A stretch of DNA of 41,434 nucleotides from Sedimentisphaerales bacterium (lineage in GTDB: Bacteria > Planctomycetota > Phycisphaerae > Sedimentisphaerales > Anaerobacaceae), in the NCBI GenBank assembly GCA_016927855.1, contig JAFGLV010000170.1, positions 1-41,434 on the forward strand, given 5' to 3'. The notes beneath the pieces are model-generated. The model was not told where the DNA came from. It ran no database searches and saw nothing but the letters and a program-made list of their open reading frames with translations. Positions 1 to 7,512 of this stretch are shown one piece after another (positions within the stretch are counted from its first letter, which is position 1; the number at the start of each line of letters is the position of its first letter). Both the position numbers and the translations under genes were made by a program.

Positions 1-169
1 GATTTGTTCCAACTCCTTACACTACAGCCAGTTAGGCCATTTGTCTACCAAGAAACACCGAAACTCGATGAAATATGCGGGCTATGGCTCGCTTGTGCCT
101 GGCATATTCATGTGGCGCTGGGGCAACCGGTCCGATTTCTGTAAGTCCGAGCGGTGGTTCGAGTCTAAT
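1..169. other. Left-edge leader of the sigma factor gene
   Basis: No gene is supported here. The reading frame of the downstream sigma factor stays open back to a TTG at 41, but the added 43 residues do not look like the start of an ECF sigma factor. A tRNA-like T-loop string (GGTTCGAGTC, about 153-163) has no matching stems. Any promoter of the sigma factor must lie here or beyond the left edge; no convincing -35/-10 pair was found. Confidence 0.4.
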
Positions 170-739
170 ATGGCAGCCATGGCAGACAGACTCCAGGAGC
201 AGGCCCTGGTGGAGCAGTTCCGCCGGGGGGATGATTCCGCCTTCGACCGGATCGTGGAGAGGCACGCGGCCGAAATCGCGGCCTTGGCGAATCGCCTGCT
301 GGCCTGGCCTCAGGATGTGGATGATGTCGTGCAGGACGTGTTCGTCTCCGCCTTCACGAGCCTCAGGCGGTTTCGAGGTGACTGCCGGCTGCGAACGTGG
401 CTCTTTACTATCACGATCAACAAGTGCCGCAGCTACCGCCATCGACGCCTGGCGCGTCGCCGGGAGGTCACCGTGGATGGGCAGCACGACATCCCGTCGG
501 ACGAGACCGCCGCGACAGAGGCGATAGACACCGAGGGGTTCGCGCGGGTCAGACACGCGGTGCAGGCGCTGCCGCCCAAGTATCGCGAGGTCGTCGTGCT
601 GCGGTATCTGGAAGGCCTGGAGACCGCCGAGATTTGCCGGTTGTTGCGTATCAATGCGAATGCCGTGCAGGTGCGGCTGAATCGCGCCAGGAAACAACTG
701 AAGGACAGCCTCAGCGGGCTGGTGCAGGAAGACACATGA
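170..739 (+). CDS. RNA polymerase ECF-type sigma-70 factor
   Basis: Directs RNA polymerase to an alternative promoter set in the cytoplasm. The 189-aa product has region 2 at about residues 10-85 (core-binding DDVVQDVFVSAF, then the -10 recognition part ending in LRTWLFTITINKCRSYRHRR) and region 4 at about 125-180 (LPPKYREVVVLRYLEGLETAEI, then the -35 recognition helix around NANAVQVRLNRARKQL), joined by a short linker. There is no extra C-terminal domain. ATG 170 was chosen because ECF factors normally begin a few residues before LVEQFRRGDDSAF; ATG 179 is an equally possible start, and neither has a clear ribosome binding site. Its stop overlaps the next start (ATGA), so the following membrane protein is probably translated with it and may act as its regulator. 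The family is certain; the regulon is unknown. Confidence 0.9.
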   Translation: MAAMADRLQEQALVEQFRRGDDSAFDRIVERHAAEIAALANRLLAWPQDVDDVVQDVFVSAFTSLRRFRGDCRLRTWLFTITINKCRSYRHRRLARRREVTVDGQHDIPSDETAATEAIDTEGFARVRHAVQALPPKYREVVVLRYLEGLETAEICRLLRINANAVQVRLNRARKQLKDSLSGLVQEDT

Positions 740-1302
740 ACGATGACAGGATCAAAGCATTGCTGGAGAGTACGGACCGTGTCGCGGGACGACCGTCGTA
801 CGGTCCGCTCGGCGTCGCCTCCGTCCGCCGGCAGGCACGCCGAAGGCAAGTGAAGACCCTCGCTCTGCCTGCCGTAGCGGTGTTACTGCTCGGCTTCGGC
901 GCGTGGAGTGTCCGGACCCTGACGCCGGAGCCGGCTCCTCGCCACGACGAGCGGATCGCGACGCTGGAAGAGCAAGTCAGGCAGTTGCAGGCTCAGAGCG
1001 AAGCGGCGCTGGCGTTGGTGCAGGAAGTGCTGGCCCAGGAGCGGCAACGGGAGCGGCTCGATGCGCTCGAAGCCGAACTGGCGAGCATTCGCGACCCGCG
1101 AGAAGAGCTGCGCCGGCAGGCCGACCGGACCGCCTTCACGCTCGTGTATCAAGCCGACCGCTTCTACCGCGAACTCAACCAGGCCCAGTCGGCCATCGAG
1201 GCCTACGAGCAGGTGATCCGCCTGTTCCCCGAGAGCCGCTGGGCCGACGAAGCCAGAGAAAGGCTCGCCAAGATCAAAGCTAACGGAAATGACAGAATTT
1301 GA
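736..1302 (+). CDS. Membrane-anchored coiled-coil protein with TPR-like tail, possible anti-sigma partner
   Basis: Starts inside the sigma factor stop codon (ATGA, 736-739), implying coupled translation. The 188-aa product has a short basic cytoplasmic N-terminus (residues 1-40, RRQARRRQVK just before the membrane), one transmembrane helix at about 41-60, a coiled coil at about 73-125 rich in Glu, Gln and Leu, and a C-terminal stretch at 133-180 (YQADRFYREL, then AIEAYEQVIRLFPESRWADEAR) that reads like a TPR or YbgF-type repeat. Position and topology suggest a regulator of the sigma factor, but no recognised anti-sigma domain or zinc motif is visible, so that role is inferred. An envelope scaffold role is the alternative. 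Confidence 0.75.
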   Translation: MNDDRIKALLESTDRVAGRPSYGPLGVASVRRQARRRQVKTLALPAVAVLLLGFGAWSVRTLTPEPAPRHDERIATLEEQVRQLQAQSEAALALVQEVLAQERQRERLDALEAELASIRDPREELRRQADRTAFTLVYQADRFYRELNQAQSAIEAYEQVIRLFPESRWADEARERLAKIKANGNDRI

Positions 1303-1320
1303 AATGGAAGGAGAAACCAC

Positions 1321-2739
1321 ATGCGAAGCTTGATAAACCGCGTTATCTGCCTCGTGGTCGTATTGGCCTTGGCCGGCACGGTACCGGCGAGCGATTCACA
1401 GCAAACCTCAGGCACCTTCGTCGCCAGTTGTCTGGTCAAGATCACCCTCGATCCGGCCATCATGCCGCTGACCCCGTTCACGGTAGAGAGCCTGATTACC
1501 AGTTCCGGCGTGGCGGGTAAGGCCGCACAGGAGGTCCTGGAACTGCCTGACCCGGGGATGCTGGCGGATGTCATCGACGGCATCGAGGTCGAATGGCTCA
1601 CCGATGACATCGCGGGCAGCGCCCCGCCCGCGCCGCGGATACCCTCAGACGCCAGAGGTGCTCCTATGGCGATGTACGACCGCGCCAGTGCGGAGCCTGG
1701 TTTGGCGTCGAGCGACGCCAGACCCTCGGAATCAGCGGCAGAAAGCAACCCGGGTGAATTCTCGCAAGACGGCTTTTCCGGCGGCGGCATGGGTTTGGGC
1801 GGCTACGGCGGCCGTATGATGGGCGGCATGGGTATGAGCGCTGGAAGGGGTGGCGGCCTGTACGGCATGATGACGCCGCGTACGCAGGCTCTTGACGCTC
1901 ACCGAAGCGCGACGGTCCGGCTACGTGTCGAATTGCCCGACTTCGTCAACCCGGCGGCAGAGAAATTCCTCAATGCGCTGATGCGGAACTTGCGGAACAC
2001 GCTTCAGGCCAGCTTCGGCGGGTACCGGAACGAGTTGGCAGACCTGCTCAGCGGCGCCGAGGCTCGGCAAGCAGCCGCAACCGAGGAACTCGCGGAACTG
2101 CTCAAAGGCGGAACTGACTTGAGCGCGCTCCAAATGGACGTCCGAGACCTGGCGGCGCAGCGCCGCGACCTGATGCAGAACATGCAAAGCATCGAGATGG
2201 ATCTGGCCGCCATGGGCGCCAGACGCGAAGCGATTGAAGAAGAGATCGCGCGTACGAGAACCGAACTCGAGCACCAGCAGCAGAAGGACGAAATCACACG
2301 GGAACTGCAGCGGATTGTGCAAACGAACGAGCTGCTGGTCAGCAATCTGGAAAAGCAGCTTGAAGCAGGCCGCGTGTCGGAGGCGGAGTTCATCAAGGCG
2401 AGGGAAAGCATGATGAAGGCCCGGATCGAGCTGGCGCGACGACGGGAGGAACTGGCCAAAGCCGCTGGAGGCGGCCAGTTGAGCGCGTACGGCAGCGAAC
2501 TGAGTAGGATGGCCATCGACGCCGCCGAGAACAACGCCAGGCTCAGAATGCTGGACCAACGGCTCGGTGAGACCGAAGCGCAACTCAAGGAAGCCTCGAA
2601 ATTCGACCCCAGAGCGGCGCAGATCCGCATGGCGAGAGAGGCGTTGGAGCTTGCCGAGCAGCGCGTGGTCGAACTGAGACGACGGCTGGCCGGCCTCGAA
2701 CTGCCGATCGTGACGGTGATCGGCGCCAACGGATCGTGA
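1321..2739 (+). CDS. Secreted coiled-coil protein with Gly/Met-rich linker
   Basis: A ribosome binding site AAGGAG (1308-1313) precedes ATG 1321, 18 bp after the previous stop, so it is probably the third gene of the sigma factor operon. The 472-aa product has a signal peptide (cleavage likely after VPA at residue 23), a globular part at 30-100, a low-complexity Gly/Met-rich segment at about 152-183 (GGGMGLGGYGGRMMGGMGM), a small domain at 195-235 and a long, highly charged coiled coil at about 235-462. This arrangement suggests an extracytoplasmic structural or adaptor protein. The family was not recognised. The operon context suggests its expression or function is tied to the stress response run by the ECF factor. 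Confidence 0.8.
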   Translation: MRSLINRVICLVVVLALAGTVPASDSQQTSGTFVASCLVKITLDPAIMPLTPFTVESLITSSGVAGKAAQEVLELPDPGMLADVIDGIEVEWLTDDIAGSAPPAPRIPSDARGAPMAMYDRASAEPGLASSDARPSESAAESNPGEFSQDGFSGGGMGLGGYGGRMMGGMGMSAGRGGGLYGMMTPRTQALDAHRSATVRLRVELPDFVNPAAEKFLNALMRNLRNTLQASFGGYRNELADLLSGAEARQAAATEELAELLKGGTDLSALQMDVRDLAAQRRDLMQNMQSIEMDLAAMGARREAIEEEIARTRTELEHQQQKDEITRELQRIVQTNELLVSNLEKQLEAGRVSEAEFIKARESMMKARIELARRREELAKAAGGGQLSAYGSELSRMAIDAAENNARLRMLDQRLGETEAQLKEASKFDPRAAQIRMAREALELAEQRVVELRRRLAGLELPIVTVIGANGS

Positions 2740-2749
2740 CTCGTCTCTC

Positions 2750-2837
2750 GGTTGCGCAGCTCGTTTCGTCTTTGGGTTGTGTCTGGCGGTCCTTGCACCG
2801 CTCGACGCTTGCCCCAACCGAAACGAGCCGCGCAACC
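2750..2837. repeat. Long imperfect inverted repeat, structured spacer
   Basis: Arms at 2750-2768 and 2819-2837 are 19 bp long and complementary at 18 of 19 positions. The roughly 50-nt loop holds a further hairpin with stem GCGGT/ACCGC (about 2786-2801). It lies just after the coiled-coil gene and 143 bp before the SOD gene. There is no T-tract, so a simple intrinsic terminator is unlikely. It may be a dispersed palindromic element or a structured RNA. Confidence 0.6.
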
Positions 2838-2845
2838 GCAACAGC

Positions 2846-2856
2846 TTGACGGTCAA
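2846..2856. promoter_or_regulatory. TTGAC-G-GTCAA palindrome upstream of SOD gene
   Basis: An 11-bp perfect palindrome with half-sites TTGAC and GTCAA around a central G lies 125 bp upstream of the SOD start. It could be a regulator site. No good -10 element sits at the right distance to make it a -35 box. Short palindromes occur by chance, so this is weak. Confidence 0.2.
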
Positions 2857-2980
2857 CCCACTGCGTATTTGCCTGTACCATTCTCAGGGATTCTCCCGGT
2901 AGCGAAGACCAGCGATCATTCATTAGAGTTCCCTTCCGACAAGTCCACACGACGAGCCAAACGCTGGAAAGGGACTGCTG

Positions 2981-3730
2981 ATGACGAGAGAACATTCGCG
3001 AAGGGACGTACTCAGGACCGGATCGTTGGCGCTGCTGGGCCTGGGAGCGGCCGGAAGCATCGCCGCCGCGATGGAGAGATCAGCAGGACGGTCGATGTCC
3101 GGTCTCTTCAAGGGCGCCTACGGAGACGGCGCTTATACGCTCCCTCCTCTGCCTTATGGCTACGACGCGCTGGCGCCGCTGTACGAGGAGAAGACGCTTA
3201 GAATCCACCACGACCGGCACCATGCCGGCTACGTCAGAGGGCTCAACAGCACGCTGGACAAACTGGAAGCGGCGCGCAAGTCCAATGACTTCGGCTCGAT
3301 CAAGGCACTCAGCCGCGACCTCGCCTTCCACGGCAGCGGTCACGTCCTGCACACGTTGTTCTGGAACTCGATGAGCCCTGACAAGCCCGACGTGCCGGAC
3401 AGCCTGGGCGAGCATCTGAGCAAGAGCTTCGGGTCCGTGGATGCCGCCAGGAGCCAGTTCGCGGCCGCGACCAAGGCGGTCGAAGCCAGCGGCTGGGGCA
3501 TCCTTGCCTATGAGCCCATCGCCGACCGGCTCCTCATCTTTCAAGCGGAAAAGCATCAGAATCTCACGATGTGGGGCGTCGTGCCGCTGCTGGTCTGCGA
3601 CGTCTGGGAGCACGCCTATTACCTGCAATACGCCAACAACCGGGGCGAGTGGGTGGACAGCTTCATGAAGATGGCCAACTGGCCCTTCGCTGCCGCCTGC
3701 CTCGAACAGGCAAGAATGCACAGAGCGTAG
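2981..3730 (+). CDS. Tat-exported Fe/Mn superoxide dismutase
   Basis: Converts superoxide to hydrogen peroxide and oxygen, here probably outside the cytoplasm. The 249-aa product begins with a twin-arginine signal (SRRDVLR at residues 6-12 followed by a hydrophobic stretch to about 30), so it should be exported folded with its metal. The SOD domain runs from 52 to 245. By comparison with E. coli SodA the metal ligands are His76 (in IHHDRHH), His124 (HTLFWN), Asp207 and His211 (DVWEHAYYLQY), all present. Metal choice cannot be settled by eye; Fe, Mn or cambialistic use are all possible. It appears monocistronic. The stop codon runs directly into an octamer repeat array. Confidence 0.95.
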   Translation: MTREHSRRDVLRTGSLALLGLGAAGSIAAAMERSAGRSMSGLFKGAYGDGAYTLPPLPYGYDALAPLYEEKTLRIHHDRHHAGYVRGLNSTLDKLEAARKSNDFGSIKALSRDLAFHGSGHVLHTLFWNSMSPDKPDVPDSLGEHLSKSFGSVDAARSQFAAATKAVEASGWGILAYEPIADRLLIFQAEKHQNLTMWGVVPLLVCDVWEHAYYLQYANNRGEWVDSFMKMANWPFAAACLEQARMHRA

Positions 3731-3829
3731 ACGCGTGGATGCGTAGAAGCGTGAGAGCGTGTAAGCGTAGATGCGTAAGAGAGTGGATGTGTAAATGAAT
3801 AACCGCTCAGACGCTTCTACGCTCCAACG
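3727..3829. repeat. Octamer tandem-repeat array with inverted copies
   Basis: Nine consecutive 8-bp units fill 3727-3798: GTAGACGC, GTGGATGC, GTAGAAGC, GTGAGAGC, GTGTAAGC, GTAGATGC, GTAAGAGA, GTGGATGT, GTAAATGA. After a short spacer, about three more units appear on the opposite strand (3806-3829). The unit GTAGAAGC recurs exactly in both orientations: the 12-bp stretch at 3741-3752 is the reverse complement of 3811-3822. The first unit overlaps the SOD stop codon. The array could fold into a long imperfect hairpin. Confidence 0.8.
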
Positions 3830-3836
3830 CTTGTGA

Positions 3837-3867
3837 CCGGCGCTCAGGCTCTTCGCCCGAGCGCCGG
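3837..3867 (+). terminator. Strong GC hairpin after SOD gene, possible terminator
   Basis: A perfect 9-bp stem CCGGCGCTC (3837-3845) / GAGCGCCGG (3859-3867), with a further GGC/GCC pairing inside the loop, lies about 105 bp downstream of the SOD stop. No T-tract follows, so factor-independent termination is uncertain. It is well placed to separate SOD from the next transcription unit, whose promoter begins at 3941. Confidence 0.4.
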
Positions 3868-3940
3868 GGTACGGGGTGTGCGGAGACCCCGGCGAGACAA
3901 GCCTCAGGCACAAAAAAACCAAGGAACACCCCCTATTTTG

Positions 3941-3969
3941 TTGTCTTTTGGGCGGCCCCTTGCTATACT
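3941..3969 (+). promoter_or_regulatory. Sigma-70-type promoter for the surface protein gene
   Basis: TTGTCT (3941-3946) and TATACT (3964-3969) are separated by 17 bp, a good housekeeping promoter. It predicts a short leader of about 30 nt before ATG 4008, which is preceded by the ribosome binding site AAGGAGGGG (about 3993-4001). Confidence 0.6.
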
Positions 3970-4007
3970 GATCTTCGCAACCAAGGTCCTTGTAAGGAGG
4001 GGCAACT

Positions 4008-7000
4008 ATGCAACGGGCCAATCGAGCGATCTACCTGACCGTATCTACCCTCGTGTTTGCCGGGATCGCCGCAGGTGCGCCCGGCGAACGGACCCGGCTG
4101 CCATTCAGCAGCCAGTGCCTCTATCGAACGCCATTATGGCACACCAACGACAACGAGGGTGTCGTCAGTGAAACCGTGGGGGTAGGTAGGTCGTTCGGAA
4201 TTGTCATAAATACGACCCTATATGGTCAGATCATCGACTCCATCGACACCTATATTGTTGACCTGGAATCCGACGGTTGGCAGGTGGTACTGTATGCCGC
4301 CGAAGGGGGTACAGGCAACAAATTCGACCCGAACGCCTGGAGTATTGAGGACTTCACCACTGAGTTGGAGGCCGCGAGACAACTTCGCGAAGTGCTCAAG
4401 AACGAATATGGCCGGGGAATGGTCGGCTGTATCCTCATCGGCGAACTGCCGGCGGCTTGGTCTGAGATGTGCGTGGCTCTGCAACCAGTAGACCTCTACT
4501 TCCGTGACTTGAGCGGCCAGTGGGAAGACTGTGATCGTGACGGCACATTAGATAAAGGTCCGGACGATGTGGCTATCCGTCCCGAGATTTGGATGAGTAG
4601 GCTCTATGTCCCGCGGGGTGGTCTATTCGATGAGGTGCGATTGATGCAAAACTACTTCTCCAAGAACCACGCATATCGTCAAGGAGAGTTGGTCTTACCG
4701 CAAAGAGCGCTTGATTACATAGACGAAGTCTACGACGACACAGGCTGTGATTTGGATGACAGTTGCCTGAGTGTCCTCTATGGTGATGTGACCCTCATCA
4801 CGGACAATCAGACTACATCTGGCACGGATTTCAAGCAGAGGCTCAAAGAAGGGTACGAATTCATTCGCCTCACCGTGCATGGCGGTCATTCCTTCAAGGA
4901 CACACCTGATTACGCTACGGCCTACGCCCACACCTATGTTCATTCGCTTATTGCTCAGGCCGTGCAACTGAGGCTGGGTAGTGACGATGGGATGAAGGTA
5001 TGGCTGAATGGTCAGAATGTGTACACCAGTGCTGTTTGTCGGTCCCACGCGCTTGATCAAGACATCGTAGACGTTGCTTTGAGTGAGGGCTGGAATAGAC
5101 TGCTGGTTAAGCTGAGCGAGAACTGCGGGAGCTGGAGGTTCAGCGCACGGCTTGCGGACAGCGAGGGCCTGGATAAGCACGATTTGAGTTATCAGCTTGA
5201 CAATCCCGACATATTTGGAGAGGCACCCTTCATCAGGTCATGGCTCATCAACGGTTTCTACTATGATCCCAATACGCCCTGGTGGCACCGTCTGGAAAGT
5301 GAGCATATAGGAGGGGAAGATACTATTGATCCCACTGAGGGACAGTTCGACGGCCTATACGCATGGACGAGGGTCGACGTCGACCAACCGTATGTCAATC
5401 TGGACGCCGCTCTTGCGGCTCAGCAAGGCCTCGAATTTGGGGTAGGCTATGCCTTTGTCGGCGTGCATTCGGATAACGATCAGACCGTACAGTTGTGGCT
5501 CGGCTGCAATTTCGGAATGACGGCTTGCTTGAATGGTGAAAATGTATTCACCTATAACGATTCCACAAGGGGCTGGAGTGCCGATGAACACAAGCTCAAT
5601 GTCACTATAAGGGAAGGCTACAACCGGCTCCTCCTGAAGATCAGCAAGTGGTGCGGCAACTGCGGCTTTGGTTTCAGTGCCAGATTTGCACATCCGGATG
5701 GAACGGCTGTCACAGGGCTTGAATATGACCCCGCACCGGCGCCGGTGCGATACATAAAGAACTGGCTGATGAACGGTTGGTACAAGAATCCGGATAAGGA
5801 TGCGTGCCTGAGTGCGATAGACTACCTCGGTGGAGAGACCTCGGTCACGCCGAGTGAAGGTGAGACAAACGGTGCGTTTGTCTGGAAGGCTCATTCCTCT
5901 GACACCCACGAGATCGATCTCAACTGGAACGTGTTCGGAAGATACGTACGTGAAGATATGGACTACATGACGATTGATCCGTGTTGCCTGTTCTATGAGT
6001 TCTATAGTTGTGGTTCGTATGCGTGGTGGCAGGGATGGATTCACGGTGAGATATTTTCTCCGAGTTTTGGCCTGGTGTCCTGGGGTTGGGGCAGACTCTA
6101 TGAAACGCATGCATTATACGAGGCTTTGGAGGATCGTGGTTGCTTTGGAGAGGCCCAATTTGCCTACCTGCGTGTCGGTTCCCTGGAGGTTGGTGATGAT
6201 CATGGCCCTGTGTACTTTGGCATGTTCGGCGATCCGACCTTAGCACTGTCAACACCCCCAACGGTCTATGTGGATGCCGACGCCCAGGGGCTCAATAATG
6301 GATCAAGTTGGGACGACGCATTCCGTTGTTTGCAGGATGCACTCATAAGAACACATCCTCGTAGCGAGATACGTGTGGCAGAAGGCACGTACTTTCCAGA
6401 TGTGGGTGCGGCAGTCACAGTCAACGATCGAACTGCGACGTTCCAGCTCAAGAACGGTCTTGTTATGAAAGGTGGCTATGCGGGTTCAGGCGCAGTGGAC
6501 GGTGAAGTGCGAGATCCCCGCCTTTTTGAAACGATCCTGAGTGGGCAAATTGGCGCAGCGGATCCCAACGATAACAGTTATCATGTCATTACTGCCCGTA
6601 GCGTGCGGTCCGCAGCCGTCCTTGACGGATTTACAATCACTGGCGGGATCGCAAATGGCAACGAATCCTACAGCTCCGGCGGAGGAGTCTACGTCGAAGG
6701 TGGCTCGCCTACGATTGCTAATTGCATTGTCCAGGACAACGCCGCTGCCGATGAGGGCGGCGGAATGTTCAGTCACAACGCCAGCCCAGTGATGAGCACC
6801 TGCACGTTTCATGCAAACGCGGCCCCAAATCACAGGGGCGGGGGCATCTCGGTCGTCGGGGGCAGCCCATCGTTAGTTGCATGCGTTTTCACACAGAACT
6901 CGGCAACGTGGGCCGGGGGCTTGTATTGCACCAGCAGCAAGCCCACCCTCGTCAACTGCCGATTCAGCGCCAATCAAGCCAGATATGGCGGCGCGATGAG

Positions 7001-7442
7001 ATGTCACTTTAGTGATGCCAGACTGACCAACTGCACCTTGAGCGGCAACCAGGCCTCGATCGGCGGAGCAATATACAACTCAGGGGGGAACTCGACGCTG
7101 GTCAATTGCATACTATGGGGCAACATCCCGGAGCAGATCTCGGGGGATGCCACTGTGTCTTTCAGTGACATTGAAGGCGGCTGGCCGGGAGCAGGCGAAG
7201 GCAATGTTGACGTTCATCCCATGTTTGCTGATCTAACCAGCGGTGATTATCACTTGAAGTCTCAAACCGGTCGGTGGGACCTGGGCAGTCAAAACTGGGT
7301 ACACGATAGCGAAACCAGTCCATGCATCGACGCGGGCGATCCGAGCGTGCCCGTTGGCGATGAGCCGGAACCAAACGGCCGGCGCATCAACATGGGCGCC
7401 TACGGCGGCACCGCCGAAGCCAGCAAGAGCGCAAAAAGGTAA
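4008..7442 (+). CDS. Secreted C25 (gingipain-like) peptidase with inserted modules and choice-of-anchor Q beta-helix
   Basis: A 1144-aa surface or secreted protein: signal peptide (1-23), C25-like peptidase fold in two parts (about 60-300 and 641-750), and a C-terminal right-handed beta-helix of the choice-of-anchor Q type (752-1138: VYVDADAQGLNNGSSW, repeated (P)T(L)xNC-type turns, ending CIDAGD then INMGAYGGTAEAS). The likely catalytic His is His291 (VHGGH) and the likely nucleophile Cys668 (FYEFYSCGS). They are about 377 residues apart because two copies of a jelly-roll/PA14-like module are inserted between them (about 302-640). Gingipain His and Cys are 33 residues apart. The inserted unit repeats with a period of about 174 residues and is permuted (see findings). 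Activity is inferred and could be lost. It has its own promoter, and a paralogue follows. Confidence 0.8.
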   Translation: MQRANRAIYLTVSTLVFAGIAAGAPGERTRLPFSSQCLYRTPLWHTNDNEGVVSETVGVGRSFGIVINTTLYGQIIDSIDTYIVDLESDGWQVVLYAAEGGTGNKFDPNAWSIEDFTTELEAARQLREVLKNEYGRGMVGCILIGELPAAWSEMCVALQPVDLYFRDLSGQWEDCDRDGTLDKGPDDVAIRPEIWMSRLYVPRGGLFDEVRLMQNYFSKNHAYRQGELVLPQRALDYIDEVYDDTGCDLDDSCLSVLYGDVTLITDNQTTSGTDFKQRLKEGYEFIRLTVHGGHSFKDTPDYATAYAHTYVHSLIAQAVQLRLGSDDGMKVWLNGQNVYTSAVCRSHALDQDIVDVALSEGWNRLLVKLSENCGSWRFSARLADSEGLDKHDLSYQLDNPDIFGEAPFIRSWLINGFYYDPNTPWWHRLESEHIGGEDTIDPTEGQFDGLYAWTRVDVDQPYVNLDAALAAQQGLEFGVGYAFVGVHSDNDQTVQLWLGCNFGMTACLNGENVFTYNDSTRGWSADEHKLNVTIREGYNRLLLKISKWCGNCGFGFSARFAHPDGTAVTGLEYDPAPAPVRYIKNWLMNGWYKNPDKDACLSAIDYLGGETSVTPSEGETNGAFVWKAHSSDTHEIDLNWNVFGRYVREDMDYMTIDPCCLFYEFYSCGSYAWWQGWIHGEIFSPSFGLVSWGWGRLYETHALYEALEDRGCFGEAQFAYLRVGSLEVGDDHGPVYFGMFGDPTLALSTPPTVYVDADAQGLNNGSSWDDAFRCLQDALIRTHPRSEIRVAEGTYFPDVGAAVTVNDRTATFQLKNGLVMKGGYAGSGAVDGEVRDPRLFETILSGQIGAADPNDNSYHVITARSVRSAAVLDGFTITGGIANGNESYSSGGGVYVEGGSPTIANCIVQDNAAADEGGGMFSHNASPVMSTCTFHANAAPNHRGGGISVVGGSPSLVACVFTQNSATWAGGLYCTSSKPTLVNCRFSANQARYGGAMRCHFSDARLTNCTLSGNQASIGGAIYNSGGNSTLVNCILWGNIPEQISGDATVSFSDIEGGWPGAGEGNVDVHPMFADLTSGDYHLKSQTGRWDLGSQNWVHDSETSPCIDAGDPSVPVGDEPEPNGRRINMGAYGGTAEASKSAKR

Positions 7443-7512
7443 CCAGTCGAAACAGAATTTGTTGAGGTAATCTGGTCCACTCATGTAACGACTTTTGAAA
7501 GGAGGGGTAACT

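Noticed and set aside
41..169. Longer start (TTG 41) for the sigma factor
   Set aside because: The extra 43 residues do not resemble any sigma region and there is no ribosome binding site.
100..180. tRNA-like stretch with GGTTCGAGTC
   Set aside because: The T-arm, anticodon arm and acceptor stems do not pair, so no cloverleaf can be drawn.
3727..3829. CRISPR array
   Set aside because: Units are 8 bp, contiguous and partly inverted; there are no spacers of regular length and no cas genes.
7495..7512. TTG start for the second surface peptidase
   Set aside because: It would translate the ribosome binding site (AAAGGAGG); GTG 7513 has the correct spacing.
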